Source: Burkholderia sp. IMCC1007
GTDB taxonomy: Bacteria; Pseudomonadota; Gammaproteobacteria; Burkholderiales; Burkholderiaceae
Direction of reading: 5' to 3'
DNA: 64,000 bases
NCBI RefSeq assembly: GCF_027257875.1
Contig: NZ_JAPVQY010000014.1
Coordinates: 62,001-126,000, forward strand
In this document: piece after piece, positions 26,401-34,641 of the stretch
How the letters are laid out: each line of letters opens with the position of its first letter
How positions within the stretch are numbered: the first letter of the stretch is position 1
Translations under genes and position numbers: made by a program
Notes under the pieces: generated by a model
What the model was told of the DNA's origin: nothing
The model's input: the letters and a program-made list of their open reading frames with translations, nothing else
Database searches by the model: none

Positions 26401-28320
26401 ACGACCGACTTCACCGTGGTCGGCGTCGGCGACATGTCGGGCGACGTGTTCGGCAACGGGATGCTGCTGTCGCCGCATATCCGGCTCGTCGCGGCGTTCG
26501 ATCACCGGCACGTGTTCCTCGACCCGAACCCCGATCCGGCGACGAGCTTCGCGGAGCGCCAGCGGATGTTCGCGCTCGAACGTTCGAGCTGGGCCGACTA
26601 CGATACGGCCACGATCTCGGCGGGCGGCGGCGTCTATCCGCGCACCGCGAAAACGATCCCGCTGTCGCCGGCCGTGCAGGCCGCGCTCGGCATCGACGCG
26701 CACGCGCTGCCGCCGACCGAGTTGATCCGCGCGATCCTGCAGGCGCCGGTCGACCTGCTGTACAACGGCGGCATCGGCACCTACGTGAAGGCCGCGCACG
26801 AAACCCATCAGCAGGTCGGCGATCGCGCGAACGACGCGGTGCGCGTGAACGGCGCGGACCTGCGCTGCAAAGTGGTCGGCGAAGGCGGCAATCTCGGCTG
26901 CACGCAATTCGGCCGCATCGAGTTCGCGCAGCGCGGCGGGCGCATCAACACCGACGCGATCGACAACTCGGCCGGCGTCGATTGTTCGGATCACGAAGTC
27001 AACATCAAGATCCTGCTCGGGCTCGTCGTCAGCGACGGCGAGATGACCGAGAAGCAGCGCAATGCGCTGCTCGCCGAAATGACCGACGAAGTCGGGCTGC
27101 TGGTGCTGCGCGACAACTACTACCAGACGCAGGCGCTGTCGATCGCGGGCCGTTACAGCGTCGAACTGCTCGACGCCGAGGCGCGCCTGATGCGCTGGCT
27201 CGAACGCGCGGGCCGACTGAACCGCGTGATCGAGTTCCTGCCGACCGACGACGAGATCGCCGAACGGCAGGCCGCGAAACAGGGCCTCACGTCGCCGGAG
27301 CGCGCGGTGCTGCTCGCGTACAGCAAGATGTGGCTCTACGACGCGCTGCTCGAATCCGACGTGCCCGAGGATCCGCTCGTCGCCGCGATGCTCGTCGACT
27401 ACTTCCCGAAGCCGCTGCAACAGCGCTTCAGCGAACCGATGCACCGCCATCCGCTGCGCCGCGAGATTTTGGCCACGCACCTGACCAACGCGCTCGTCAA
27501 CCGGGTCGGCTGCACGTTCGTGCATCGGCTGATGGAGGAAACCGACGCGAAGCCGGGCGACATCGTGCGCGCGTGCATCATGGCGCGCGACGTGTTCGAT
27601 CTCGATGCGGTGTGGCGCGACATCGACGCGCTCGACAACCGGGTCGCCGATGACGTGCAGGCGCGCATGTTCGTCGACGTCGCGCGGCTGCTGGAGCGCG
27701 CGGCGCTGTGGTTCCTGCGGCATCTGCAGTCGGGCGCGGTGGCCAACGGCGGCGTCGCCGGGCTGATCGCGCGCTGCCGCGATGCGGTACAGCGCATCGC
27801 GCCGCAGTTGCCGTCGCTGCTGCCGGCCGACGTGCTCGACGCGCTGTCCGAGCGGCAGCGCGTGCTGGTCGACGCCGGCGTCGACAGCGCGCTGGCGGTG
27901 CGCGTCGCGAGCGGCGACACCTCGGCCGCGCTGCTCGACATCGCCGAAGTGGCGACCACCTGCAACCGCAGCCTCGAACTCGTCGCGGGCGTCTACTTCG
28001 CGCTCGGCACGCTACTCAATTACGGCTGGATCGGCGAGCGCGCAGCGGCACTCCCGACCCCGACGCACTGGGACATGCTGGCGCGCGCGGCCGCGCTCGC
28101 GGAAGTCGCGCGGCTCAAGCGCGCGCTGGCGAGCAGCGCCCTGTCGGAATCGTCGGATTCGACCGCGCCCGAAACGATCGTCCACACGTGGCGCGAACGC
28201 CGCGAGGCCGCGCTGCAGCGTTACGAGCACCTGCTCGCCGACCTGCGCGCGTCGGGCGGCGCGAGCCTCGCGGTGCTGCTCGTGGTCGTGCGCGAGATGG
28301 CCGTGCTCGAGCGTGCGTGA
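23470..28320 (+). CDS. gdhZ: NAD-specific glutamate dehydrogenase, large (~180 kDa) type
   Basis: A 1616-residue enzyme of the large GDH class, which oxidatively deaminates L-glutamate to 2-oxoglutarate with NAD+. The long N-terminal region carries regulatory ACT-like segments (LVDSVTMAVNRLGLALH). The catalytic part is in the middle: KMPNVVIVPVGSKGG-like sequence near residue 850, then VVAADKGTATFSDYAN, GGSVGYDHKKMAITARGAWE and GVGDMSGDVFGNGM. Length and order match the Pseudomonas/Caulobacter family. The start at 23470 has AGGAG eight bases upstream; an in-frame ATG at 23446 is an alternative. It stands alone, so its regulation is probably from its own promoter. Confidence 0.95.
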   Translation: MEAKNEEVVEHLLSDVVEFARGRLPEATFRIVEPFLRHYYDFVDADDLQNRSIADLYGAAMAHWQTAQKFVPGSERLRVYNPILEQHGWHSDHTVIEIVNDDMPFLVDSVTMAVNRLGLALHSALHPVFRIWRGTNGGIERVDAGGATSDDGRSQLASFIHFEVDRCGDTTLLDTLRDDIARVLGDVRASVEDWPKIVDIARATIKDMKARESTAEDIEARAFLEWMVADHFTFLGQRDYALVSDGTGFGLRGMEGSGSGLLREALRPPGAPDVTPLPPAAAEIITGPWPIFLTKANSRATVHRPGYLDYVGVKLVGADGKVLGERRFIGLYTSTAYMVSSTEIPIVRRKCANIVRRAGFLPKGHLGKSLVTVLETYPRDELFQADEDQLYDIALGILRLQEHQRTRLFVRRDRFDRFVSCLAFVPRDKYNTDLRRRIAKLLVDAYNGVNVEFTPLLSESAIARIHFVVHAEPGTMPDVDTRELEARLVQVARRWQDDLADALLDAFGEEQGNRLLQRYADSFPAGYRDDYPARTAVRDIELIERVKESGQLAMNLYRPIEAEPRAFRFKVYRAGDPIALSRSLPMLEHLGVRVDEERPYRIQTQDGAHAWVHDFGLELADDTEFDIERVKGLFEDAFDRIWSGRIENDDFNRLVLRAHLSAREVTILRAYAKYLRQVGSTFSDAYIERALTGNPAIARQLVELFLLRFDPATGGSGGTRDVQAERLLKAIETALDQVPNLDEDRILRQFLGVINATQRTNYFLRDAHGEPKPYLSFKFNPAKVPGLPEPKPMFEIWVYSPRVEGVHLRGGRVARGGLRWSDRREDFRTEVLGLMKAQMVKNVVIVPVGSKGGFVVKNPPPPSDREAWMREGIACYQTFLRGLLDLTDNLAGNAIVPPRDVVRHDPDDPYLVVAADKGTATFSDYANAISHEYGFWLDDAFASGGSVGYDHKKMAITARGAWESVKRHFREMGVDTQTTDFTVVGVGDMSGDVFGNGMLLSPHIRLVAAFDHRHVFLDPNPDPATSFAERQRMFALERSSWADYDTATISAGGGVYPRTAKTIPLSPAVQAALGIDAHALPPTELIRAILQAPVDLLYNGGIGTYVKAAHETHQQVGDRANDAVRVNGADLRCKVVGEGGNLGCTQFGRIEFAQRGGRINTDAIDNSAGVDCSDHEVNIKILLGLVVSDGEMTEKQRNALLAEMTDEVGLLVLRDNYYQTQALSIAGRYSVELLDAEARLMRWLERAGRLNRVIEFLPTDDEIAERQAAKQGLTSPERAVLLAYSKMWLYDALLESDVPEDPLVAAMLVDYFPKPLQQRFSEPMHRHPLRREILATHLTNALVNRVGCTFVHRLMEETDAKPGDIVRACIMARDVFDLDAVWRDIDALDNRVADDVQARMFVDVARLLERAALWFLRHLQSGAVANGGVAGLIARCRDAVQRIAPQLPSLLPADVLDALSERQRVLVDAGVDSALAVRVASGDTSAALLDIAEVATTCNRSLELVAGVYFALGTLLNYGWIGERAAALPTPTHWDMLARAAALAEVARLKRALASSALSESSDSTAPETIVHTWRERREAALQRYEHLLADLRASGGASLAVLLVVVREMAVLERA

Positions 28321-28335
28321 GCCGCGGTCGCGGCG

Positions 28336-29205
28336 CTACACCGTCGCGACGAGCAGTTCTTCCGCGTTGTTCGGCGGGCGCAGGCCGTCGGTGCGATCGG
28401 CGAAGTAGCGGCGCGTCAGCTCGGCCGCCGAAACGTGTTCCGCCTTCGCAAAGCCGGCTTCCCGCGCGAGCGCCTGGATCTCGTCCGGCATGAAGAAGCT
28501 GACGAACGGCGTGCCGCTCGCACGCGCGCCCTTCGCGGCCCTCTCCAGGCCCGGACGCACGTCCGGATCGGCATGCTCGAGCGGCAGCAGGAACGTCATC
28601 GCGAACATCGAGCCCGGCGCGAGCGATGCGACTTCGCGCAGCGCCGCCGCGTTGGCTGCGCGCGTCAGGTACATGCTGACGCCGGTGGACACGACGACCG
28701 CCGGCTTGCCCGCATCGAAGCCGGCACCAACGAGCGCGTCGCGCCACGCCTGCTTCGCTTCGAAATCGACCGGCACGAATCGCAGCCAGTCGGGCACGCC
28801 GAAGCCGAGTTCGACCAGGCGGCGCTGCTTCCAGCGCTGCGGCGCCGGCTGGTCGACTTCGAACACCGTCACGCGCGCCGCCATGTCCGGCCGGCGCTGC
28901 ACGAAACTGTCGAGGCCCGCGCCGAGGATCACGTACTGGCGCACGCCCCGCGCGGCCTGCGCGACGACGAGATCCTCGATGAAGCGCGCCCGCGCGACGA
29001 TCGACGCGCGAAACGGCCGCGTGAACTGCGGGTCCATGTCGCCGCGCTGCTGCCAGCCCGGCGCCGGCGCGAGCAGGCGCAGGCCGACTTCGTCGGCGAG
29101 CACGTGCGGCGGCGCATCGAGTTCGACGTGCAGCGCACGCCACAGCGCGACGCGCGCGGCGGTGCTGTCGGGGGCGTCGGGGGCATCGTGGTGCGGGTCG
29201 GTCAT
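28336..29205 (-). CDS. SAM-dependent methyltransferase, Ppm1/leucine carboxyl methyltransferase-like
   Basis: A 289-residue protein of the bacterial family related to leucine carboxyl methyltransferases. It shows RARFIEDLVVAQAARGVRQ, the SAM-binding VILGAGLDSF (about 92-101), the acidic strand VFEVDQPAPQRWKQ, and a GVSMYLT segment. Such proteins are often called S-adenosylmethionine-dependent methyltransferases of unknown substrate. AGGAGA lies six bases before the ATG. The gene is convergent with gdhZ, only 15 bp apart. Confidence 0.9.
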   Translation of the reverse strand: MTDPHHDAPDAPDSTAARVALWRALHVELDAPPHVLADEVGLRLLAPAPGWQQRGDMDPQFTRPFRASIVARARFIEDLVVAQAARGVRQYVILGAGLDSFVQRRPDMAARVTVFEVDQPAPQRWKQRRLVELGFGVPDWLRFVPVDFEAKQAWRDALVGAGFDAGKPAVVVSTGVSMYLTRAANAAALREVASLAPGSMFAMTFLLPLEHADPDVRPGLERAAKGARASGTPFVSFFMPDEIQALAREAGFAKAEHVSAAELTRRYFADRTDGLRPPNNAEELLVATV

Positions 29206-29215
29206 CGTCGTCTCC

Positions 29216-29326
29216 TCATGCGTTCGGCTTGCGCCGCGCCTGCAGGCGCCAGACGCGGCCGTCGGGATCGCGCACGGTGCACGTTGCACGGTGCACGTTG
29301 AATTGCTTCACTTCTTCGTCGGTCAT
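29216..29326 (-). CDS. possible 36-residue protein upstream of the methyltransferase
   Basis: An ATG frame of 36 codons (MTDEEVKQFNVHRA..., ending VRDPDGRVWRLQARRKPNA) stops 10 bp before the methyltransferase start, overlapping its ribosome binding site. The C-terminal composition is protein-like. It contains an exact 14-bp tandem duplication (29273-29300). It lacks a visible ribosome binding site, so it may instead be an unexpressed remnant. Confidence 0.3.
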   Translation of the reverse strand: MTDEEVKQFNVHRATCTVRDPDGRVWRLQARRKPNA

Positions 29327-29448
29327 GAGAGCGAGTACGCTGGCAATCTGGCAAATATCAAACACGGAATCCAGAACCAGCCACCGCAGCGGCGCGGCGG
29401 CGCGGCGGACGGCCCGGCACCCGGCGCCGACGTCGCGCCGCCCGGCGC

Positions 29449-30282
29449 TCACATGCTGTTCGCGCGCGCCGCCACCCGCGCGAACAGCGCGTCGAGATCG
29501 AAGCCGGTCGTATCGATGCCGATCGTGTCGCGCAGGCACGCCCCCCATCGGGCCGCATCGTCGAAGGTCGTCGTGCGCCCCGCGCCCGTCGCGTCGCGCA
29601 TCGTCAGCGCGGTGTTGAACAGCGCCGCGCGGCCCTCCGGCAGCACGCGGCACGCAATCAGGTCGTTCACGAAGATCGATTCGGGATACGTCGACGTGAA
29701 CCAGTTCGCGGCTTCGTAATCGATCCACTCGGCCGGCTTCAGCGAAAAGCGGTAGGTGGTCTGCCAGCCGTCGGGAATCTGGAACTGCATGTCGAACTCG
29801 CCGTCGACCGGCGCGTCGACAACGCGAAACGCGCCGTGCGGCGTCGACTGTCGCTCGCCCGGCACGAAGCGCAGCGGCGCGGTCAGTGTCGCGCTGCCGA
29901 AGCCGATGTCCGCGAGCCAGGTCGCGCCGTCGAGATCGATGCGCAGCAGCATGTGCGTCTGCGCGGTGACGGCCTCCGGCGGCCGCATCCAGCGCACGCG
30001 CGCGATCAGCGGCGTCACGCGAAAGCCGATCGTCGTGAGCGCGGTGTAGAACAGCTTGTTGAGTTCGAAGCAGTAGCCGCCGCGGCGGTGCCCGACCACC
30101 TTGTCGACGATCGCCGGCAGATCCAGCGCGACGCGCGCACCGGTCAGCGGATTGAGGTTTTCGAACGGGATCGCCTGCGGGTGCAGCAGATGCAGCCGGC
30201 GCAGCACGTCGAGCGTCGGCTCGGCCGGGCCATCGTAGCCGATGCGGGCGAAGTAGCGCGGGAGGTCGAACGAGTCAGTCAT
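29449..30282 (-). CDS. nat: arylamine N-acetyltransferase
   Basis: A 277-residue NAT. The Cys-His-Asp triad is visible: Cys in RRGGYCFELN (about 67-76), His in AQTHMLL (about 107), and Asp in WLADIGFG (about 122). The N-terminal IPFENLNPLTG and the length near 280 are typical. It transfers acetyl from acetyl-CoA to arylamines and hydrazines in the cytoplasm. The start MTDSFDLPRYF was chosen by comparison with the family; the frame extends 13 codons upstream. It lies on the same strand as the methyltransferase but with a 230-bp gap. Confidence 0.93.
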   Translation of the reverse strand: MTDSFDLPRYFARIGYDGPAEPTLDVLRRLHLLHPQAIPFENLNPLTGARVALDLPAIVDKVVGHRRGGYCFELNKLFYTALTTIGFRVTPLIARVRWMRPPEAVTAQTHMLLRIDLDGATWLADIGFGSATLTAPLRFVPGERQSTPHGAFRVVDAPVDGEFDMQFQIPDGWQTTYRFSLKPAEWIDYEAANWFTSTYPESIFVNDLIACRVLPEGRAALFNTALTMRDATGAGRTTTFDDAARWGACLRDTIGIDTTGFDLDALFARVAARANSM

Positions 30283-30406
30283 GAACCGGCACCGATAACG
30301 GGAGACTCGCCACGATAGCATCGAGCGAAATCCCCATGTTATGCGGGGCCATCCCGGCGAGCCGCACGCGACGCCGGCACCGCGTCGCGCACGGCAGGCG
30401 GTGCCG

Positions 30407-31099
30407 TTACGGCAGCAGCTTCAGCGCGGACGATGCGACCGACGGCACCGAAATGCCCTGGCTCGTCGCGAACTGCACGGCCTGGCTGAGCGTCGCCGCG
30501 AGCGACTGCAGTTGCCCCGGCGCGCTTTGCGCGATATATGACGCGGCCTGCATGTTCTGCGGGCTCAGGCCCGACTGCAGCAGCGACGCGGCGCTCGTCG
30601 AGCCGAGATTGCCGAGCCCCGACTGCAGCTGCGAATACTGCGTGAGGCCCTGGCCGAGCGACGCGAGGCCCTTGCTGAACGCCTGCTTGTCGACCGGGCC
30701 CTGCGTCGCGCCGCCGCTCGCGAAGGCCTGGCCGAGCGCCTGCGACACCGACTGCTGCGCACCGCCCATCTGCGACAGCGCGGCCGGCGTCAATGCGTTG
30801 CCGCCGGCCAGCAGGCCGGCAGCCTGCTGCGCCTGCCCGGCCGCACCGGTCAGCCCCATCGCCGACGCGAGCGACGACTGGCCGACTAGTACCTGCTGGT
30901 TCGCGCCAACGTACGCCTGCATCAGCTGCGCGACGCCGCCCTGCGCGGGCGCGGCCTGCTGCTGCCCGCCGCCGAGCAGCGCCGATCCGATCGACTGCAG
31001 GTCGAGTTGCGCATGCGCGCTGCCGTTCACGCCAAGCAGGATGCCGAATGCGATGCCCGCCGTTGCGAGCTGCTTGCCCGTCGCGCGAATGTGCTTCAT
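30407..31099 (-). CDS. secreted Gln/Ala/Ser-rich hypothetical protein
   Basis: A 230-residue exported protein. Its Sec signal peptide (MKHIRATGKQLATAGIAFGI..., about 1-31) ends in GSAHAQ. The mature protein is rich in Gln, Ala, Gly, Ser and Leu with repeated LQSG/LSQ patterns and almost no charged residues. That suggests an extended or helical-repeat periplasmic or surface protein. GAGG precedes the ATG at 31099. I do not recognise a family. It is probably monocistronic. Confidence 0.75.
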   Translation of the reverse strand: MKHIRATGKQLATAGIAFGILLGVNGSAHAQLDLQSIGSALLGGGQQQAAPAQGGVAQLMQAYVGANQQVLVGQSSLASAMGLTGAAGQAQQAAGLLAGGNALTPAALSQMGGAQQSVSQALGQAFASGGATQGPVDKQAFSKGLASLGQGLTQYSQLQSGLGNLGSTSAASLLQSGLSPQNMQAASYIAQSAPGQLQSLAATLSQAVQFATSQGISVPSVASSALKLLP

Positions 31100-31426
31100 G
31101 TGTTTGCCTCGTGCCGGAATGATTGAGGCCGACATTTTCGAAGCGCGTCGCGCACCGCCGCAACGACTGAAACACATCGAAACGAAATCGCTCGCCGGTG
31201 CCGCTTGCAATTCCGCTGCCGCGTTACGTCACGGCCCGCATTCATTCGAACCGGCTGCGCGATATCAAGCGCGCATCGGGGATTCGTTCCTTTTCCGCAT
31301 CAATATTGCTTGTTGCGGGTTTCCACATCGCGTTCTGACGCGCAAGACGGCGGGCGCGCATCGGCATGCGCCGCCGCCGACCGTTGCCGATCGGCCGGTC
31401 GCGCCGCGCGTCAGGCGGCCATCCAG

Positions 31427-32911
31427 TCACGCGGCCATCCAGCCCGGCACGCGCTGGCCGACCCAGTCGGCCGCCCGCTCGTAGCCGCGCGCGAGCTGCA
31501 GCACGGCAAGATCGGCGCGCGGCCGCCCGATCAGCTGCATCCCCATCGGCAGCCCCGCGTCGTTGAAGCCGACCGGCACGCTGATCACCGGGCAGCCGGC
31601 CAGCGTCCACGGCACGACCGTTTCCATCCAGCGGTGGTACGTATCCATCGCGCGGCCCGCGATTTCCTTCGGCCAGCGCTGCTCGACGTCGAACGGAAAT
31701 ACCTGCGTGGTCGGCGCGGCGATGAAGTCGTAGCGATCGAAGAAACTCAGCACGGCCTGATGCCACGCGGTGCGCTCGATGCTCGCGTCGAACACCGCCG
31801 CACCCTGCATCGCGAGCAGCCCTTCGACCTCGTAGATCGCCTCGGGCTTCAACAGCGCGCGCCGCGCCGGGTCGCGATAGTGCGCGAGCAGCCCGCCGCC
31901 TGACAGCAAGTGCCGATGCGCGAGCCACAGGCGCCAGATCCGGTCGGGCGCGAACGCCGGCAGCGCGGCGTCGACGTCGCAACCGATCTCGCGCAGTGTC
32001 GCCAGGCCCTTTTCGCACTGCGCGAGCACGCCGGGTTCGGTCGCCAGATAGCCGTTCCAGTCGCCGACCCATGCGATGCGCTCGCCGCGCAGATCCCTGT
32101 CGAGCGGCGTCGCGAACACGGCCGGATCCTCCGCGAGCGACAGCGGATCGTTCGGATCGAAGCCGGCCTGGATCGACAGCAACTGCGCGACGTCGCCGAC
32201 CGTGCGGCCCATCGGCCCTTCGATGCCGAGTTGCTGCATGAACACGTCGACGCCCGGCCAGCGCGGCACGCGGCCCTGCGACGGACGGAAGCCGTAGATG
32301 TTGCAGAACGCGGCCGGATTGCGCAGCGAGCCGCCGAAGTCGCTGCCGTCCGCGACCGGCAGCATTCGCGCGGCCAGCGCCGCCGCCGTGCCGCCGCTGC
32401 TGCCGCCGGCGCTCTTCGTCAGGTCGTACGGATTGCGCGTCGCGCCGTGGATTTCGTTGAACGTATGCGAACCGAGGCCGAATTCCGGCGTATTGGTCTT
32501 GCCGATGAAGATCGCCCCCGCCGCACGCATCCGCGCGACGCCGACCGAGTCCACCTGCGGCACGTTATCGCGGAAGATCGGCGAGCCGTAGGTCGTGCGC
32601 AGCCCCTTCGTCATTGCGAGATCCTTCGGCGCCTGCGGCATCCCGTGCAGCCAGCCGTGATACTCGCCGCGCGCGAGTGCGGCGTCCTTTTCGGCGGCTT
32701 CGGCGAGCAACGTGTCGCGATCGCGCAGCGAAATCAGCGCATTCACCGCCCCGTTTACGCGCTCGATGTGATCGAGATACGCGCGCATCGTCTCGACGCA
32801 GGACACCGCCTTGCTGCGGATCGCCGACGCGAGTTCGCCGGCCGACAGGCGCACGATCGGGTCGACGGTGATGGAGGCGGGTGCGAGAAGCTGCGGGGCG
32901 CCGTGCGGCAT
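31427..32911 (-). CDS. amidase (amidase signature family)
   Basis: A 494-residue hydrolase of the amidase signature family. The Ser-cisSer-Lys triad is visible: Lys in PQAPKDLAMTKG (about 88), the GGSSGGTAAALAA motif (about 167-179), and the nucleophile in GSDFGGSLRNPAA (about 190). Members hydrolyse amides to acids and ammonia; substrates vary. AGGAG is eight bases before the ATG at 32911. The stop region is duplicated: a second GCGGCCATCCAG copy lies just beyond it. The 327-bp gap downstream (31100-31426) shows no gene. Confidence 0.92.
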   Translation of the reverse strand: MPHGAPQLLAPASITVDPIVRLSAGELASAIRSKAVSCVETMRAYLDHIERVNGAVNALISLRDRDTLLAEAAEKDAALARGEYHGWLHGMPQAPKDLAMTKGLRTTYGSPIFRDNVPQVDSVGVARMRAAGAIFIGKTNTPEFGLGSHTFNEIHGATRNPYDLTKSAGGSSGGTAAALAARMLPVADGSDFGGSLRNPAAFCNIYGFRPSQGRVPRWPGVDVFMQQLGIEGPMGRTVGDVAQLLSIQAGFDPNDPLSLAEDPAVFATPLDRDLRGERIAWVGDWNGYLATEPGVLAQCEKGLATLREIGCDVDAALPAFAPDRIWRLWLAHRHLLSGGGLLAHYRDPARRALLKPEAIYEVEGLLAMQGAAVFDASIERTAWHQAVLSFFDRYDFIAAPTTQVFPFDVEQRWPKEIAGRAMDTYHRWMETVVPWTLAGCPVISVPVGFNDAGLPMGMQLIGRPRADLAVLQLARGYERAADWVGQRVPGWMAA

Positions 32912-33147
32912 GCGGAGTCTCCTGAAATCGGAAGGTGGCTGGCCGCGTGACGGCGGCAGACCGCCCCGGTTCGGCCGGAACGGGCCGCGCCGCGGCCGAG
33001 GATGCTCTACTCTACGCGACGCCGCATGGGCGACCTCCGATATTTTCCGTCGCGATTCATTGCGGATCCGACTAAATCGAGGCGGCGCTCCGCTCGACCG
33101 GACAACGTCCGTCGCGCCGCCGTTCGGCCGGCCCGCCGATGAAAACA

Positions 33148-33161
33148 TTTATGCGCATAAA
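33148..33161. promoter_or_regulatory. perfect 14-bp palindrome upstream of the stress-protein gene
   Basis: TTTATGCGCATAAA is a perfect palindrome inside a 390-bp gene-free gap (32912-33304) whose middle is strikingly AT-rich. Its TTtAT-N4-ATaAA form is close to the FNR/ANR consensus TTGAT-N4-ATCAA, differing at one base in each half. It lies about 145 bp before the universal stress protein start. Such genes are often under oxygen-responsive control in related bacteria, but the assignment is inference. Confidence 0.4.
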
Positions 33162-33304
33162 CTTAAATTTCTTATATTTCCAATAGGCGCCCCTCAAACG
33201 CAGCGGGACGTTGACGACATTTTTACGCGGCCGCCCGATCTCTTTAGATTCCGTGATCCGGCGCCCCGCTACGCTGGAAGCATCTCGATGACGGGGCACT
33301 CTCC

Positions 33305-33739
33305 ATGCTCAAGCTGCTGGTTCCGATCGGTCATTCGCCCCGCTCGCTTCAGGCCGTCCGTCACGCGACGTTCCTGTACCGCGAACGCTGCGCGTCGGAG
33401 ATCGTGCTGATCAACGTACAGGCGCCGCTCGAGGCGACGCGGCTCGAGGCGTTCCATCCGCTGTCGCGGCTGCGCTCGATCGAGGAGAAACTCGCGTGCG
33501 ACGATCTCGCGATGGCCGAGCGGATCCTGCGGGAAGCCGGCGTGCGCTACGGCGTCGTGAAGAAGGTCGGGCCGGTGGCCGATACGATCGCGGCCGTTGC
33601 GGCCGAAACCGGATGCGACGAAATCGTCGTCGTCGCGCCGCGCCACGATCCGTTTCACACGCTGCTGTCGATGTTCCGGCGCAGCATGCTGGCGCGGCTC
33701 GTGAGGATTTCGAATGTTCCGGTGACGGCGGTGCAATGA
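33305..33739 (+). CDS. universal stress protein (UspA family)
   Basis: A 144-residue USP domain: MLKLLVPIGHSPRSLQAVRHA at the N-terminus, ending in VAAETGCDEIVVVAPRHD and LLSMFRRSMLARLVRISNVPVTAV. The ATP-binding G-2x-G-9x-G(S/T) motif is not well kept: the canonical GxxG region reads ...RHDPFHTLLSMFRRS, so nucleotide binding is doubtful. It is presumably induced under stress or low oxygen. It stands alone, with an AT-rich palindromic upstream region. Confidence 0.88.
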   Translation: MLKLLVPIGHSPRSLQAVRHATFLYRERCASEIVLINVQAPLEATRLEAFHPLSRLRSIEEKLACDDLAMAERILREAGVRYGVVKKVGPVADTIAAVAAETGCDEIVVVAPRHDPFHTLLSMFRRSMLARLVRISNVPVTAVQ

Positions 33740-33809
33740 GCGGTGCGCCCGCTTCGTATCGCGGGTTGCTTCGCGAGTTCCTTCGCGACACGTGTTGCGC
33801 GGCATTGCG

Positions 33810-33875
33810 GCTCAAGCGCGCTTCAAGCGCGGCTGAAACGCCGCTGAAGCGACGTCGAAGCGACGTTGAAGCGCC
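33810..33875. repeat. six tandem 11-bp repeats
   Basis: Six consecutive 11-mers (such as GCTGAAGCGAC, GTCGAAGCGAC, GTTGAAGCGCC) follow the stress-protein gene. The earlier units are more diverged (GCTCAAGCGCG). The GAAGC/CTTGA core also appears in the 22-bp array at 9601-9725. Confidence 0.7.
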
Positions 33876-33944
33876 GATGCACGGGCCCGAACGAACACAG
33901 GAATCGAAGCGCGCAACGGCAGAGCGACCGCTTTCGCGCGGTGC

Positions 33945-34055
33945 TTACTTGATCGCCTTGCGCCAGAACAACAGATAGGTCGCCGCGGACGACGCCACCA
34001 GCAGGATTGCCCACAACGGCGCCAGACTGATCAGCACGGAAGTCACGTTAAGCAT
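33945..34055 (-). CDS. 36-residue single-pass membrane protein
   Basis: A short frame starting at 34055 encodes MLNVTSVLISLAPLWAILLV, continues with a hydrophobic SSAATYLLF stretch, and ends WRKAIK. A hydrophobic core of about 25 residues with a basic C-terminus predicts one transmembrane helix with the C-terminus in the cytoplasm. AGGA lies six bases before the ATG. Small proteins of this size often stabilise or regulate larger membrane complexes; no partner is evident here. It is too short for routine gene calling. Confidence 0.6.
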   Translation of the reverse strand: MLNVTSVLISLAPLWAILLVASSAATYLLFWRKAIK

Positions 34056-34392
34056 TTGGATTCCTCAACATTTCGATAGCGATGTTCAATACGTAGCTGC
34101 TTCGTCAGGAACCGATGCGCTCATCGCTCGCCGCCCATCGCGTTCCGTTAAAACATGCATTCATGCTATCGCTCTGAGCAGCCGCTCGACCGTCGTGCCC
34201 CGCCCGTCCTCTGATATTCGTCAAAGGCGCGTCAATCGCGCGCCTGCACCCCTGTTTTTCCCGCCCGGAACACAAGAAAATGGGACTCGATCGCCGCTGC
34301 AGCGCAACGTTTCAGCAGACGTTTACCGGGGGAACCCCCAAGTGTTTCTTGGAACCGGTCCGCGTTACGCTAGGGCAACTAGGAGACGAACC
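34056..34392. other. intergenic region between the small membrane and small secreted proteins
   Basis: This 337-bp divergent gap has no gene. It contains a GGGGGAACCCCC palindrome near 34328-34340 and a GGAACC-containing stretch just upstream of the secreted-protein gene, reminiscent of GGAAC-type extracytoplasmic sigma factor -35 elements. A matching -10 was not identifiable. Confidence 0.35.
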
Positions 34393-34641
34393 ATGAGACG
34401 AACCGTACACGTCGTTTTTTTCGCGCTGCTGGTTTACCTGATCGGCGACCGTGCAATGCTGCACGCGCAAGGCCGCGATGCGAGCCCGCTGGCGTGCTCG
34501 CAGGCTGCCGAACAGGTCAAATACGACGCACTCAGCCGCGGCTTCGGCAACGCGGCGGCCGGCAGCCAGAGCGAGGCCTTCAGGTCGAGTTGCCTGGTGA
34601 CCGGGCGCGGTGCGCCGGACGTTGCGATGGCGTCCCGCTGA
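34393..34641 (+). CDS. small exported hypothetical protein
   Basis: An 82-residue protein with a Sec-type signal (MRRTVHVVFFALLVYLIGD..., about 1-26, ending MLHAQG). The mature part of about 56 residues contains two Cys (ACSQ and SSCLV), likely a disulfide in the periplasm. AGGAGACGAACC directly precedes the ATG. No family recognised. Confidence 0.65.
   Translation: MRRTVHVVFFALLVYLIGDRAMLHAQGRDASPLACSQAAEQVKYDALSRGFGNAAAGSQSEAFRSSCLVTGRGAPDVAMASR

Noticed and set aside
22669..27723. A 1684-codon minus-strand open frame opposite the glutamate dehydrogenase gene
   Set aside because: It is Arg/His/Val-rich shadow sequence that arises because high-GC codons rarely give stops in the antisense frame; gdhZ on the other strand has clear family motifs.
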